Shown piece after piece: positions 1-7,993 of a stretch of DNA of 9,810 nucleotides. This DNA comes from Rhodospirillales bacterium. GTDB taxonomy: Bacteria > Pseudomonadota > Alphaproteobacteria > Rhodospirillales > Casp-alpha2. The position numbers and the translations under genes are program-made. The notes under the pieces were generated by a model. It did no database searches and had not been told where the DNA came from. It saw only the letters and a program-made list of their open reading frames with translations. Position 1 is the first letter of the stretch; the number at the start of each line of letters is the position of its first letter. The stretch spans positions 1 through 9,810 of the forward strand of contig JANQIJ010000057.1 in NCBI GenBank assembly GCA_028282185.1, in the 5' to 3' direction.

Positions 1-3000
1 CGCCGTTCAGGCCATGCGGCGGCACGCGGCGATGGCTCGACAGGATGGCGGCTGTCATGTCTTCCAGGAACCGCAGGCGCCGGACCACGCCGGCGCCGCC
101 CCGATGCCGGCCCGTACCGCCGGAGCCCTCGCGGATCGCGAAGTCCTCCAACAGCACGGGAAACCGCCACTCCAGGACTTCAGGATCGGTCAGCCGGGTG
201 TTCGTCATATGGGTATGGACCGCGTCGGTGCCGTCGAACCCGGGACCGGCGCCGGAGCCGCCGCAGATGGTTTCGTAGTATTGATGGCGGTCGTTGCCGA
301 AGGTGAAGTTGTTGCAGGTGCCCTGGCCCGATGCCAGGGCGCCCAAGGCGCCGTAAAGCGCGTCGGTGATGAGCATGCTGGTTTCCACGTTGCCGGCGAC
401 CACGGCGGCCGGATAGGCCGGCGCCAGCATCGAATCCTCGGGGATGACCAGCTCCAGGGGTTTCAGGCAACCGGCGTTAAGTGGAATATCGTCGTCGATC
501 AGCGTCCGGAAAACGTAGAGCACCGCCGCGTGGCAGACGGCGGACGGCGCGTTGAAATTGCTTGCCAATTGTTCCGAGGAACCGGAAAAGTCCAACGTCG
601 CCCGGCGGGCCGCCCTGTCGACCCGGACCGCCACCTCGATCACCGCGCCGTTATCCATTTCCGTGCGGAAACTCCCGTCGGTCAGGACGTCCAGGACCTT
701 GCGGACGTTTTCCTCGGCGTTGTCTTGGACGTGCCCCATGTAGGCCCAGACGGTTTCCAGGCCGAAGTGGTCGACCATGCGGCGAAGTTCCTGCGCGCCC
801 TTTTCATTCGCCGCGATCTGCGCCGCCAGGTCGGCCAGATTCTGATCGAAGTTGCGCACGGGGTAAGGCGCCATGGTCAACAGATCGTGTAACTCGGCCT
901 CGCGCAGCTCGCCTTCCTCAACGAGGAGGAAGTTGTCGATCAGCACGCCTTCCTCGTCGACGGTCCGGCTGTCCGGCGGCATGGAGCCGGGCGTGATCCC
1001 GCCGATGTCCGCGTGATGGCCGCGCGAGCCGACGTAGAACAGGATGTCGCGTCCGCCGTCGTCGAATACCGGCGTGATCACCGTGACGTCGGGGAGGTGG
1101 GTGCCGCCGTTATAGGGCGCGTTCAGGGCATAGACGTTGCCCGGCCGCATGGTGCCGGTGTTTTCTCGGATTATCACGCGGATACTCTCGCCCATGCTGC
1201 CCAGGTGGACCGGGATATGCGGTGCGTTGGCGATCAACTGGCCGTCCCGATCGAACACGGCGCAGGAGAAATCCAGGCGTTCCTTGATGTTCACCGAATA
1301 GCTGGTGTTTGCCAGGGTGGTGCCCATTTGTTCGGCGATCGACATGAACAGGTTGTTGAAGATCTCAAGCATCACCGGATCGGCGTCGGTGCCGACGGCC
1401 TGGGCGGCCGGGCGCGGCGTCGTTCGGTTCAGAATCAGGTGGCCCTTGCGCGTCATCTCCGCGGTCCAGCCCGGTTCGACGACGATGGTCGAGGTCGGCT
1501 CGACCAGGACCGCCGGGCCTTCGATCCGGTCGCCGGGGAGCAGGGCTTCGCACTTGTAGATCGGCGTGTCATGCCATTGGCCCGCCGAGAACATCGGCGC
1601 CATTGCCATGGGACGCAGGCCGGCGACGCCCGGGATGTCCTGAATATCCGGGTCCTCGGCCGCTTCGGAGCGGCCGATCGCTTCGACCGAAACGGCTTCC
1701 ACGATATGCCCCCGTCCCGGCGCGGTGAAGCCATAACGCTGGCGATGTTGGGTTTCGAAGGCGTCCAGCATCGACTGCCGATCGCCGAAGGCGACGTTCA
1801 GGGCGGTGTCCGTGCCGGTGTAGCGGAGATGGGCGCGGCGCCTGATCTGGACGTTGTCCTTGGCGATGCCCTGGTCGGCGATCTCCTTGAGCGCGTCTTG
1901 TTCCAGACCTTCTATCATATCCAGCAGCGGGTCGGTCAGGCCGGCGGCCAGCGGCGCCTCGACCGCCTTTTCGCGGAGCGCCCGGACATCGGCCAAGCCC
2001 ATGCCGTAAGCGGAGAGCACGCCGGCCAAGGGGTGAATGAAGACCCGCGTCATGCCCAAGGCGTCGGCGACCAGGCAGGCGTGCTGGCCCGCCGCGCCGC
2101 CGAAGCAGTTGAGCACGTACTGGGTCACGTCGTGGCCGCGCTGCACGGAAATCTTCTTGATCGCGTTGGCCATGTTTTCGACGGCGATCATCAAAAACCC
2201 CTCGGCCACCTGTTCTGGCGCGCGGTCGTCGCCGGTGGTCTCGCGAATCTCTTGGGCCAAGGCCCGGAAGCCTCGGGAAACGGCCCGACCGTCCAGGGTG
2301 TCGTCGGCCCCGGGGCCGAACACGGCTGGGAAAAACCGCGGTTGGATCTTGCCCATCATGACATGGCAGTCGGTGACGCAAAGCGGCCCGCCGCGGCGAT
2401 AGCAGGCCGGCCCCGGATCGGCACCGGCGCTTTCCGGGCCGACCCGGTATCGGGCGCCGTCGAACCGCAGGATCGATCCGCCCCCGGCGGCGACCGTATG
2501 GATACCCATCATCGGCGCGCGCATGCGGACGCCGGCGACCTGGGTTTCGAAGGCGCGTTCGTATTCGCCGTCGAAATGGGAAACGTCGGTCGATGTGCCG
2601 CCCATGTCGAAGCCGATGACCTTGTCGAAGCCGGCCATGCGCGCCGTCTCGACCATGCCGACGACGCCGCCCGCCGGACCCGACAGGATCGAATCCTTGC
2701 CTTGGAACAGGCGGGCGTCGGTCAGGCCGCCGTTGGACTGCATGAACTGCAGGCGGGGGCCCGTCGCCCTGGCGTGCCCATCTCCGTTCCCGTCTCCGTC
2801 ACGGTTGTTGATACCGCCGTCCGGGTCCGGCGCGATCGCCAGATCGGCGGCGACGCGATCGACGTAGCGGCGCAGGATCGGCGACAGATAGGCATCGACC
2901 ACCGTGGTGTCGCCGCGGCCGACCAGTTTCATCAACGGGCTGACCTGATGACTGACCGAAATCTGCGTGAAGCCGATGGCGCGGGCGATCTGGGCCGCGC

Positions 3001-3526
3001 ACTGTTCGTGCGCCGGGAAACGGTATCCGTGCATGAAGACGATGGCGGCGGCGCGGATGCCGGCGTCGAAAGCCGCCTGCAGATCGGCCGTCAGGGCGGT
3101 TTCGTCCAGGGGTGTCAGTACGTCGCCCCGGGCGGCGGTGCGCTCGTCGGCCTCGATCACCTGTTCATAGAGCATTTCCGGCAGGACGATTTGCCGCGCG
3201 AAGATGTCGGGCCGCGCTTGGTAGCCGATGCGCAGGGCATCGCGGAACCCTCGGGTGATGACCAAAACCGTCCGATCACCCTTGCGCTCCAAAAGGGCGT
3301 TGGTCGCCACGGTCGTGCCCATCTTGACGACATCCACGGCGCCCGCCGGGATCGGTTCGCCGGCGGCGATGCCGATGATGTCGCGAAGGCCCTGCAGGGC
3401 GGCGTCTTCATACTGTTCCGGGTTCTGCGACAGGAGTTTGTGGGTCACCAGTCGGCCGTCCGGCGCGCGGCCCACCAGGTCGGTGAAGGTGCCGCCCCGA
3501 TCGATCCAGATCTGCCAGCCCGCCAT
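1..3526 (-). CDS. ATP-dependent 5-oxoprolinase (OPLAH type), HyuA-HyuB fusion, 3' end cut by window edge
   Basis: This enzyme hydrolyses 5-oxo-L-proline to L-glutamate at the cost of ATP in the cytoplasm. I read one uninterrupted minus-strand frame of 1175 codons from the ATG at 3526 to the window edge. The start is preceded by a purine-rich AGGAAAAGGAAA. Residues 8-16 read IDRGGTFTD, the HyuA signature, followed by HKLLSQNPEQYEDA, which is typical of the fused oxoprolinases. KMGTTVATNALLER, FDMGGTSTD (306-314) and LAGVLSAYGMGLAD follow. The HyuB half begins near residue 720 (MLEIFNNLF) and carries GGTHLPDVT, GHHADIGG, AYMGHVQDNAEE, DFSGTS and GNVETS. The visible end contains GGTGRHRGGAG and HGLNG, so only about 30-40 residues should be missing. 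There is no stop and no second start at the A/B junction, which argues for 5-oxoprolinase over separate N-methylhydantoinase subunits. An odd Asp/Gly insert lies at about residues 243-254. The fusion and family are clear; the exact substrate is inferred. Confidence 0.93.
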   Translation of the reverse strand, partial: MAGWQIWIDRGGTFTDLVGRAPDGRLVTHKLLSQNPEQYEDAALQGLRDIIGIAAGEPIPAGAVDVVKMGTTVATNALLERKGDRTVLVITRGFRDALRIGYQARPDIFARQIVLPEMLYEQVIEADERTAARGDVLTPLDETALTADLQAAFDAGIRAAAIVFMHGYRFPAHEQCAAQIARAIGFTQISVSHQVSPLMKLVGRGDTTVVDAYLSPILRRYVDRVAADLAIAPDPDGGINNRDGDGNGDGHARATGPRLQFMQSNGGLTDARLFQGKDSILSGPAGGVVGMVETARMAGFDKVIGFDMGGTSTDVSHFDGEYERAFETQVAGVRMRAPMMGIHTVAAGGGSILRFDGARYRVGPESAGADPGPACYRRGGPLCVTDCHVMMGKIQPRFFPAVFGPGADDTLDGRAVSRGFRALAQEIRETTGDDRAPEQVAEGFLMIAVENMANAIKKISVQRGHDVTQYVLNCFGGAAGQHACLVADALGMTRVFIHPLAGVLSAYGMGLADVRALREKAVEAPLAAGLTDPLLDMIEGLEQDALKEIADQGIAKDNVQIRRRAHLRYTGTDTALNVAFGDRQSMLDAFETQHRQRYGFTAPGRGHIVEAVSVEAIGRSEAAEDPDIQDIPGVAGLRPMAMAPMFSAGQWHDTPIYKCEALLPGDRIEGPAVLVEPTSTIVVEPGWTAEMTRKGHLILNRTTPRPAAQAVGTDADPVMLEIFNNLFMSIAEQMGTTLANTSYSVNIKERLDFSCAVFDRDGQLIANAPHIPVHLGSMGESIRVIIRENTGTMRPGNVYALNAPYNGGTHLPDVTVITPVFDDGGRDILFYVGSRGHHADIGGITPGSMPPDSRTVDEEGVLIDNFLLVEEGELREAELHDLLTMAPYPVRNFDQNLADLAAQIAANEKGAQELRRMVDHFGLETVWAYMGHVQDNAEENVRKVLDVLTDGSFRTEMDNGAVIEVAVRVDRAARRATLDFSGSSEQLASNFNAPSAVCHAAVLYVFRTLIDDDIPLNAGCLKPLELVIPEDSMLAPAYPAAVVAGNVETSMLITDALYGALGALASGQGTCNNFTFGNDRHQYYETICGGSGAGPGFDGTDAVHTHMTNTRLTDPEVLEWRFPVLLEDFAIREGSGGTGRHRGGAGVVRRLRFLEDMTAAILSSHRRVPPHGLNG

Positions 3527-3673
3527 TTGGATGTTTCCTTTTCCTGCCTACGGAATCGTTTCGTGATCGCCGCACCGCATTCTTAGCGACGTCCTTGGTC
3601 GACGTGCAACCGGCAAGAGGAACCGTTGTCGCCCGCCGGAACCGGAAGCGGCCGCTGAATCGTCAACACCCGG

Positions 3674-3702
3674 GCGTCCGAAACCGGAGTCGATTCGGAC
3701 GC
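3674..3702. repeat. 9-bp perfect inverted repeat, possible operator
   Basis: GCGTCCGAA at 3674-3682 is mirrored by TTCGGACGC at 3694-3702, with 11 bases between. It lies about 150 bp upstream of the oxoprolinase start and about 150 bp upstream of the lipoprotein start. No T-run follows on either strand, so an intrinsic terminator is unlikely. A regulator binding site is an inference from position only. Confidence 0.4.
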
Positions 3703-3770
3703 GGACCCCGGTCAGCCCGCGAATGACGGGTATGTTCTTTTAGGTAAAACAACGAGTTGCATCTCTTCGA

Positions 3771-3798
3771 TTGAAATCCCCAATGGCCTGCGTAGCAT
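3771..3798 (+). promoter_or_regulatory. Candidate sigma-70 type promoter for the lipoprotein operon
   Basis: TTGAAA at 3771-3776 matches the -35 consensus at five of six bases. After a 16-bp spacer comes TAGCAT at 3793-3798, which matches the -10 consensus at four of six. Transcription would start near 3805, leaving a leader of about 45 nt before the GTG at 3851. This rests on motif matching alone. Confidence 0.33.
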
Positions 3799-3850
3799 AT
3801 TCAATAAGCGGTCAGTCCCTGGGCAGGGTGTTATTGAGAGGGGGCAGTCC

Positions 3851-5029
3851 GTGTCCAAACCTACCCTTGTCGTCGCCGTCGCGGCTTCGCTGGCCTTAAG
3901 TGCCTGTGCTGACGGCAAGCGTCTTTCCGAGTTCTTGATCCCGGCCGAATTGGAAGAGGTCGATCAGGGGCCGCAATCCGCGCAAACCCTTCGCGGCAAG
4001 ATCGACGGGGAGCATGGTCGCGCAAAGTTCCCCCAAGAAGCGACGTTCTTCGGCGTGATGAATGCCTCGGCCAGCGCAACCAACAAATCACCGGGCACGG
4101 AAGCGTCGCAAAAGCATGCCAAGGTCTATCTCCGCGCCGGCATCGCGTTGTCGAACGACCTGTGCCGACAGTTTTTCCGCAAGCTGATACATGTCCAATC
4201 AACGGTCAACGCCGACCGGGATTTGTTGAGCAACGTCGGCGCCCTGACGGCGCTGATCACCGGATTGGCCGAGGTGGATTCGAAGATTGTCGGCGGGATC
4301 GGCGGCGCCTTCGGGTTCTTGGAGGACACGATCAACAGCGAACAGGCGAATTTTCTGGTGGCGGCGGAACTGAGTGTCGTCCAGGACGCCATCGCCAAGG
4401 ACCGAAAGTTGCGCGCCGATCTATTGGTCGCGCCGGCCAAGACCTATGATTTCTATTCGGCCCGGGATGCGCTGATCGCCTATGACGACACCTGTAGCCA
4501 AGGCGCGATCAAGCGGTTTGTCCTGGAGACCGTTGCCACCGGCAAGGATATCCGGCTCAATCGGATCAAGAAAAAACGAGATCAGCTCCAGGACCAAACC
4601 GGGCAAAGGGTTGTCGAGGCGGCAGCCGTCGGTATTTCCGACCTGATCGAGGGCGGACCTATCCTGAGCAATGACGACGTCTTGTTCCTTTATGCGGTCC
4701 TTTATCGACCGTCGATCTTGACGGAGGAAATTCGCGGGGCCCTGGTGCAACGCCTGACGGAAATCAACGTCCTAAACGCCAGCGGGCAGCTTGTCCTTCG
4801 CGGCGGTTCGCGGGCCAGCGATTTGCGCGACGTCCTGATGCGGGCCAATACATCGGGGCTGCTTGACGCCGCGGTCGGCGAGTACGTGGAAAACACGAAA
4901 AAGACGCTGGCCTCCGCCGAAGAGGAAAATGCCAGGCAGCAGCAAGATGCTCAACCGCCTGCCCCGACCCCACCGGCCCCGGCCCCGACCCCGAGCCTGC
5001 CCGCACCGAGTCCGCCGAATCCGGGATAA
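3851..5029 (+). CDS. Unrecognised lipoprotein with proline-rich C-terminal tail (392 aa)
   Basis: I do not recognise this protein's family. It starts at GTG 3851, preceded by GAGAGGGGG at a suitable distance. Residues 1-19 form a lipoprotein signal peptide: a short basic start, a hydrophobic Val/Ala/Leu core, and the lipobox LSAC with Cys19 as the lipidation site. Asp21 at mature position +3 gives no clear sorting prediction. The body looks mainly helical and charged, with a Gly-rich hydrophobic patch at about 147-157 (VGGIGGAFGFL). The only two other cysteines I see are Cys105 and Cys215, which could form a disulfide. A Glu/Gln-rich stretch (about 345-368) leads into a Pro/Ala tail (about 366-392) resembling a wall-spanning or flexible linker. 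The next gene follows after 77 bp with no terminator visible between, so the two are probably co-transcribed. The envelope location is well supported; the function is unknown. Confidence 0.85.
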   Translation: MSKPTLVVAVAASLALSACADGKRLSEFLIPAELEEVDQGPQSAQTLRGKIDGEHGRAKFPQEATFFGVMNASASATNKSPGTEASQKHAKVYLRAGIALSNDLCRQFFRKLIHVQSTVNADRDLLSNVGALTALITGLAEVDSKIVGGIGGAFGFLEDTINSEQANFLVAAELSVVQDAIAKDRKLRADLLVAPAKTYDFYSARDALIAYDDTCSQGAIKRFVLETVATGKDIRLNRIKKKRDQLQDQTGQRVVEAAAVGISDLIEGGPILSNDDVLFLYAVLYRPSILTEEIRGALVQRLTEINVLNASGQLVLRGGSRASDLRDVLMRANTSGLLDAAVGEYVENTKKTLASAEEENARQQQDAQPPAPTPPAPAPTPSLPAPSPPNPG

Positions 5030-5106
5030 GTTGGATTTTCCGTTTGATGATGACCATATTCCAGACTGACCCCGGCCCCGCCAAAGATGAACGATCGAGG
5101 TCCAAA

Positions 5107-5835
5107 ATGTCACACCTGAGCCGACTGGCCGTTGTCATGGCGATCTGCGCGGTCGCGGGCGCAGTGCCGGCCCTGGCCGTCGAGCCCATGGGGGCGACGC
5201 CGGGTGTCGGCCTCTCCGGCAGCGTCCAGACCCCGACCGGTGTCGTCGCGGCGCCGCCCAGAATGCTGCCGGATCCGAGACAGCAGACCGAAGCCTTCGT
5301 GCAGGAATTGGGCGGCCGGCTGCAGGCCATCGGCCTGCTTGATGAAGCCCTGGCCTTCGATATGCTGCCCGGCAAGGCGAAGGAGGTCAAAGCGTTGATT
5401 AACGCCCTGTATCAGGCCGTCAATGCCTCGAACGAGCGCCTTCTGGCGGAACGCTTGGCAAACATCCAACGTGTGGCCGCACGGGCCGCCGCGGCCATGC
5501 AAGGGGCGCGGCCGGCGCCGGTGGCGGCGACGGCCTCGACCGTCAGCACGGCCGGTTCGCCTTGGCCGTCCGTCTTGTCACCCACCACCGAGGCGGTGCC
5601 GGAACCCACGCCGATGGCCGCGCCCGCGCCGCAACCGGCCCCCGCGGCACCGGCGCCGCGACCGGCGATCGCCGCGCCCTCGCCGGCACCCATGCCCAAG
5701 CCGAAGGGGCTTTCGGCCGAAGAACGGCGGAGAATCATATTGAGCACGAAACCCGATCTCACGGGGAGCCCGACCGGGATCGGCAGCGGCGACATTGACC
5801 GAATTTTCATCGATATCAACCGACCCGTGAAGTGA
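5107..5835 (+). CDS. Unrecognised secreted Ala/Pro-rich protein (242 aa)
   Basis: I do not recognise a family. I chose the ATG at 5107 because it has a CGAGG ribosome binding site six bases upstream and puts a signal peptide at the N-terminus. The open frame runs back to an ATG at 5044, but those extra 21 residues are charged and would bury the signal. Residues 1-24 look like a Sec signal ending in ALA, with cleavage before Val25. A helical segment (about 57-130) contains several Leu/Ala-rich heptad-like stretches. Residues about 165-200 are a Pro/Ala linker. The C-terminal block from 201 to 242 is different: it is charged, begins GLSAEERRRI and ends DRIFIDINRPVK, so it may be a small folded or binding module. 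The gene follows the lipoprotein gene by 77 bp and both products have Pro-rich tails, which suggests the two proteins work together in the periplasm. Confidence 0.8.
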   Translation: MSHLSRLAVVMAICAVAGAVPALAVEPMGATPGVGLSGSVQTPTGVVAAPPRMLPDPRQQTEAFVQELGGRLQAIGLLDEALAFDMLPGKAKEVKALINALYQAVNASNERLLAERLANIQRVAARAAAAMQGARPAPVAATASTVSTAGSPWPSVLSPTTEAVPEPTPMAAPAPQPAPAAPAPRPAIAAPSPAPMPKPKGLSAEERRRIILSTKPDLTGSPTGIGSGDIDRIFIDINRPVK

Positions 5836-5850
5836 TCGGGCCGGCCGATC
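5834..5850. repeat. Short inverted repeat overlapping the stop of the Ala/Pro-rich gene
   Basis: GATCGG at 5834-5839 and CCGATC at 5845-5850 can form a 6-bp stem with a 5-base loop, directly at the stop codon. No T-run follows, so it is at best a weak RNA 3' structure. The remaining bases to 6009 hold only the leader of the next gene. Confidence 0.25.
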
Positions 5851-6009
5851 GCCGGTCTTCGTGGCCATACCCAACCACCAAATCCCGAAACCCTATAAGG
5901 TCTTGCGCTATTGATGGCCCCATCCGTCCCTTGGCATTCGATCATCGGCGGCGGCGGGCGCCCCCGTTTCGGTGCGACGGGCCCTGCGTGACAGCAAGGG
6001 GATTCTTAC

Positions 6010-7050
6010 GTGACGAAAACCCTGGTTTACTTTGAGCAGTGGATGGACCCGGTGGCGGAAGAGATCGTCGCCGCCGAACACGCCGCGCGGTTGGAGCGGC
6101 TGTCGTTCGGCGGTGATCCCGCCGCCAATTGGTCGGTGCTGGAACGCGCCCATGGCTACCAGATGCTGCCGGCGACGGAAACGCCCGAAATCTGGTATCC
6201 GACGCGGCAATTCATCGAGCGCTGCCCCAATCTATTGGCCGTGTCCTCCACCGGCGCCGGCTTTGATACCTTTGACGTCGACGCCTGCACCGAACACGGG
6301 GTCCTGGTGGTCAACAATTCGGGCGCCAATTCGGTTTCCGTGGCCCAGCACGTGATCGGCGTCGCCCTGGTCCTGTTGAAGCAGATCGCCCAGACGGACA
6401 AGGCGCACCGCCGGGACGTCCGGGTCGATCGCATGAACTACATCGGCAGCGAACTGACCGGTAAGGTCGTCGGCATCGTCGGGCTCGGCAATATCGGCCG
6501 CCTGGTCGCCGGTTACGCCAAGGTCTTTGGCGCCCGGGCGATCGCCTATGACCCCTACATCACCGATGCCGACTTCGCCGAGCGCGGTGCTGAAAAGGTG
6601 GATTTCACGACCTTGTTTCGTGAATCGGACGTGGTTTCGATCAACTGTCCCCTGACCGATGAGACGCGGAACATGGTTGATGCCCGTGCATTCGGCTTGA
6701 TGAAACCGACGGCCTACTTCATTACGACGGCGCGGGGCGGGATCACCGACGAAGCGGCATTGGCCGCCGCGTTGGCGGAACGGCGCTTGGCCGGGGCCGG
6801 GGTCGACGTCTTCTTGCGCGAACCCATCGGCCGGGATCATCCCTTGGCGCGGTTCGACAACGTTTTGCTATCGCCGCATAACGCCGGGGTAACCCACGAA
6901 TGCAATTACAACATGGCCAAGGCGGCGGCCGAGCAATGGTGCGCGATCTTTCGCGGCGAACGCCCGCCGCGCCTGAAGAATCCCGCCGTCTGGGAACGAT
7001 ACCGGCAGCGATATGCGCGGATCACAGGGCAGGCGGCGTCCGAGGAATGA
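6010..7050 (+). CDS. NAD-dependent D-2-hydroxyacid dehydrogenase (346 aa)
   Basis: This is a cytoplasmic oxidoreductase that interconverts a 2-keto acid and a D-2-hydroxy acid using NAD(H). The start is GTG 6010, with AAGGGG eight bases upstream. The Rossmann motif GLGNIG is at 158-163, and Asp181 (YDPY) at the end of the second strand favours NAD over NADP. The catalytic triad of the family is complete: Arg242 in TTARGGITDE, Glu271 in VFLREP and His290 in SPHNAGVT. The N-terminal substrate domain contains NLLAVSSTGAGFDTFDV and the hinge-side NNSGANSVSVAQHVIG. The length fits the single-domain-pair members of the family, and there is no ACT-type regulatory domain, so it is not a long-form phosphoglycerate dehydrogenase. 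The substrate cannot be read from the sequence. It lies 174 bp after the upstream secreted-protein gene and is probably its own transcription unit. Confidence 0.93.
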   Translation: MTKTLVYFEQWMDPVAEEIVAAEHAARLERLSFGGDPAANWSVLERAHGYQMLPATETPEIWYPTRQFIERCPNLLAVSSTGAGFDTFDVDACTEHGVLVVNNSGANSVSVAQHVIGVALVLLKQIAQTDKAHRRDVRVDRMNYIGSELTGKVVGIVGLGNIGRLVAGYAKVFGARAIAYDPYITDADFAERGAEKVDFTTLFRESDVVSINCPLTDETRNMVDARAFGLMKPTAYFITTARGGITDEAALAAALAERRLAGAGVDVFLREPIGRDHPLARFDNVLLSPHNAGVTHECNYNMAKAAAEQWCAIFRGERPPRLKNPAVWERYRQRYARITGQAASEE

Positions 7051-7088
7051 GGCGATTGGCTTGATGGCGGACCTAGATGTGGGGTCTT

Positions 7089-7119
7089 TAAGAGGTTGTC
7101 CACTAAGAGGTTGTCCACT
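7089..7119. repeat. 15-bp tandem duplication
   Basis: The unit TAAGAGGTTGTCCAC is present twice with no gap, at 7089-7103 and 7104-7118, followed by a shared T. It lies 38 bp after the dehydrogenase stop in the convergent junction. There is no T-run and no gene. It may be a slippage duplication or the remnant of a mobile-element end; the sequence alone does not decide. Confidence 0.8.
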
Positions 7120-7131
7120 CGGTCCTGACCG

Positions 7132-7147
7132 CGGGACGCGCGTCCCG
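7132..7147. repeat. 16-bp perfect palindrome at convergent junction
   Basis: CGGGACGCGCGTCCCG reads the same on both strands. It lies between the converging dehydrogenase and outer-membrane protein genes. It could fold as a hairpin in either transcript but has no T-run on either side, so a terminator role would have to be factor-assisted. It could equally be a protein binding site. Confidence 0.5.
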
Positions 7148-7221
7148 TCGACGTCGGCTTGACTTGACCGGATGGCACCACGGGCATCGCCGTCCACGAA
7201 GTGGCTCAGGTAATTCTTACT

Positions 7222-7962
7222 TCAAAACATATAGTTGATGCCGAGAAGAATGTCGTGCGCCGTAAAGTCCTCGCCGACGAAACGGTCACCCGCTGCCACA
7301 TTCTGCGCGAGGGTTCCCGTGTCGATGCGCCCAAGGTTTGAAAAACGGTAGCCCGCCTGAATGGCCCAGTTCCGCGACCAGCGGAAATGCAGGCCGGCCT
7401 GCAACGACCAGGCGAAACTTGCGTTGATATGTTGATCTGTGGATCCCTCCGGTTCCTCGATCGGCGCATTAGAAACGTGTGAGACATTGAATGATACGCC
7501 AACCCCGCCGCCGACATAGGGCCGCCAGAACGACCCGGTCGGGATGTCCAGCAGGACGTTGACCATCGGATTGAGGTTGGCGACATGGTTGTTGTAGCCG
7601 ACCGCGCCGTCGGGGCTTGACTGGGCCCGCCCGTCCAGGTCGTGGCTAACCCGCCAGTTGCCTTCGAGTTCCGTGCGGATCGGCAGTTTCAGGTGTTTTG
7701 ACCATTCATACCCGAAGGCCAGGCTGAGGCCGCCCTGGAACTCGATGGCGTCGTCGAGAATCGTGAATTCCGATGAATCCGGCGAGCTAAAGGTGACGTC
7801 GTCGACGTCGGTGAAGACCAGGAATCCCCGCATGCCGATGTACGGGCCCTTTGCCGGGTCGTCCGCCCGCGCCATGTCCGCATGGAGAAACATCCCCAAG
7901 AACAGCAGGAAAGCTGCACCAACGGCGGATATCACCCCTCGCGCCTTGCCGGATTGCGGCAT
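7222..7962 (-). CDS. Outer-membrane beta-barrel protein, OmpA/OmpW-like porin family (246 aa)
   Basis: This is a small outer-membrane beta-barrel. I chose the ATG at 7962 because AAGGA sits five bases upstream; an in-frame ATG at 7980 would put that ribosome site inside the gene. Residues 1-33 form a signal peptide with a long Leu/Phe core and cleavage after ARA. The mature part begins DDPAKGPYIGMRGF, the usual first strand of these barrels, and continues with alternating amphipathic strands: LSLAFGYEW, TELEGNWRV, RPYVGGGVGVSFNV, SLQAGLHFRW and NWAIQAGYRF. The last strand ends ILLGINYMF, with the terminal Phe recognised by the barrel assembly machinery. Family members of this size usually have eight strands. 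It is divergent from the second barrel gene at 8523. The transported or bound ligand is unknown. Confidence 0.88.
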   Translation of the reverse strand: MPQSGKARGVISAVGAAFLLFLGMFLHADMARADDPAKGPYIGMRGFLVFTDVDDVTFSSPDSSEFTILDDAIEFQGGLSLAFGYEWSKHLKLPIRTELEGNWRVSHDLDGRAQSSPDGAVGYNNHVANLNPMVNVLLDIPTGSFWRPYVGGGVGVSFNVSHVSNAPIEEPEGSTDQHINASFAWSLQAGLHFRWSRNWAIQAGYRFSNLGRIDTGTLAQNVAAGDRFVGEDFTAHDILLGINYMF

Positions 7963-7993
7963 CGTCATCCTTAAGACCATCCCCAGGTTGCCA

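Larger units (their letters stand above)
3527..3850. other. Divergent intergenic region between oxoprolinase and lipoprotein genes
   Basis: This 324-bp stretch separates the minus-strand oxoprolinase from the plus-strand lipoprotein gene and should hold both promoters. I see a 9-bp inverted repeat at 3674-3702, a candidate plus-strand promoter at 3771-3798 and ribosome binding sites at each end. The part from about 3720 to 3835 is clearly more AT-rich than the flanking genes, as expected for a promoter region. I see no credible small gene in it. Confidence 0.7.

Noticed and set aside
14..892. 292-codon plus-strand open frame at the left end
   Set aside because: It is antisense to the HyuB half of the same gene, in the register opposite its codons; composition is the same wrong-strand type and there is no ribosome site or motif.
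1569..2381. 270-codon minus-strand open frame
   Set aside because: It is an out-of-frame reading of the oxoprolinase on its own strand; the product is Arg/Gly/Pro-rich and lacks any family feature.
1013..3586. 857-codon open frame on the plus strand, the longest stop-bounded one
   Set aside because: It lies antisense to the oxoprolinase, which shows family motifs from end to end. Its translation is rich in His, Arg, Gly and Asp with no recognisable motif, as expected when GC-rich coding DNA is read on the wrong strand.
4764..5390. 208-codon minus-strand open frame across the end of the lipoprotein gene
   Set aside because: It overlaps both plus-strand envelope genes, which have signal peptides and ribosome sites; this reading has neither.
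7089..7119. Insertion-sequence terminal repeat
   Set aside because: The two units are in direct, not inverted, orientation and no transposase or target duplication is visible.
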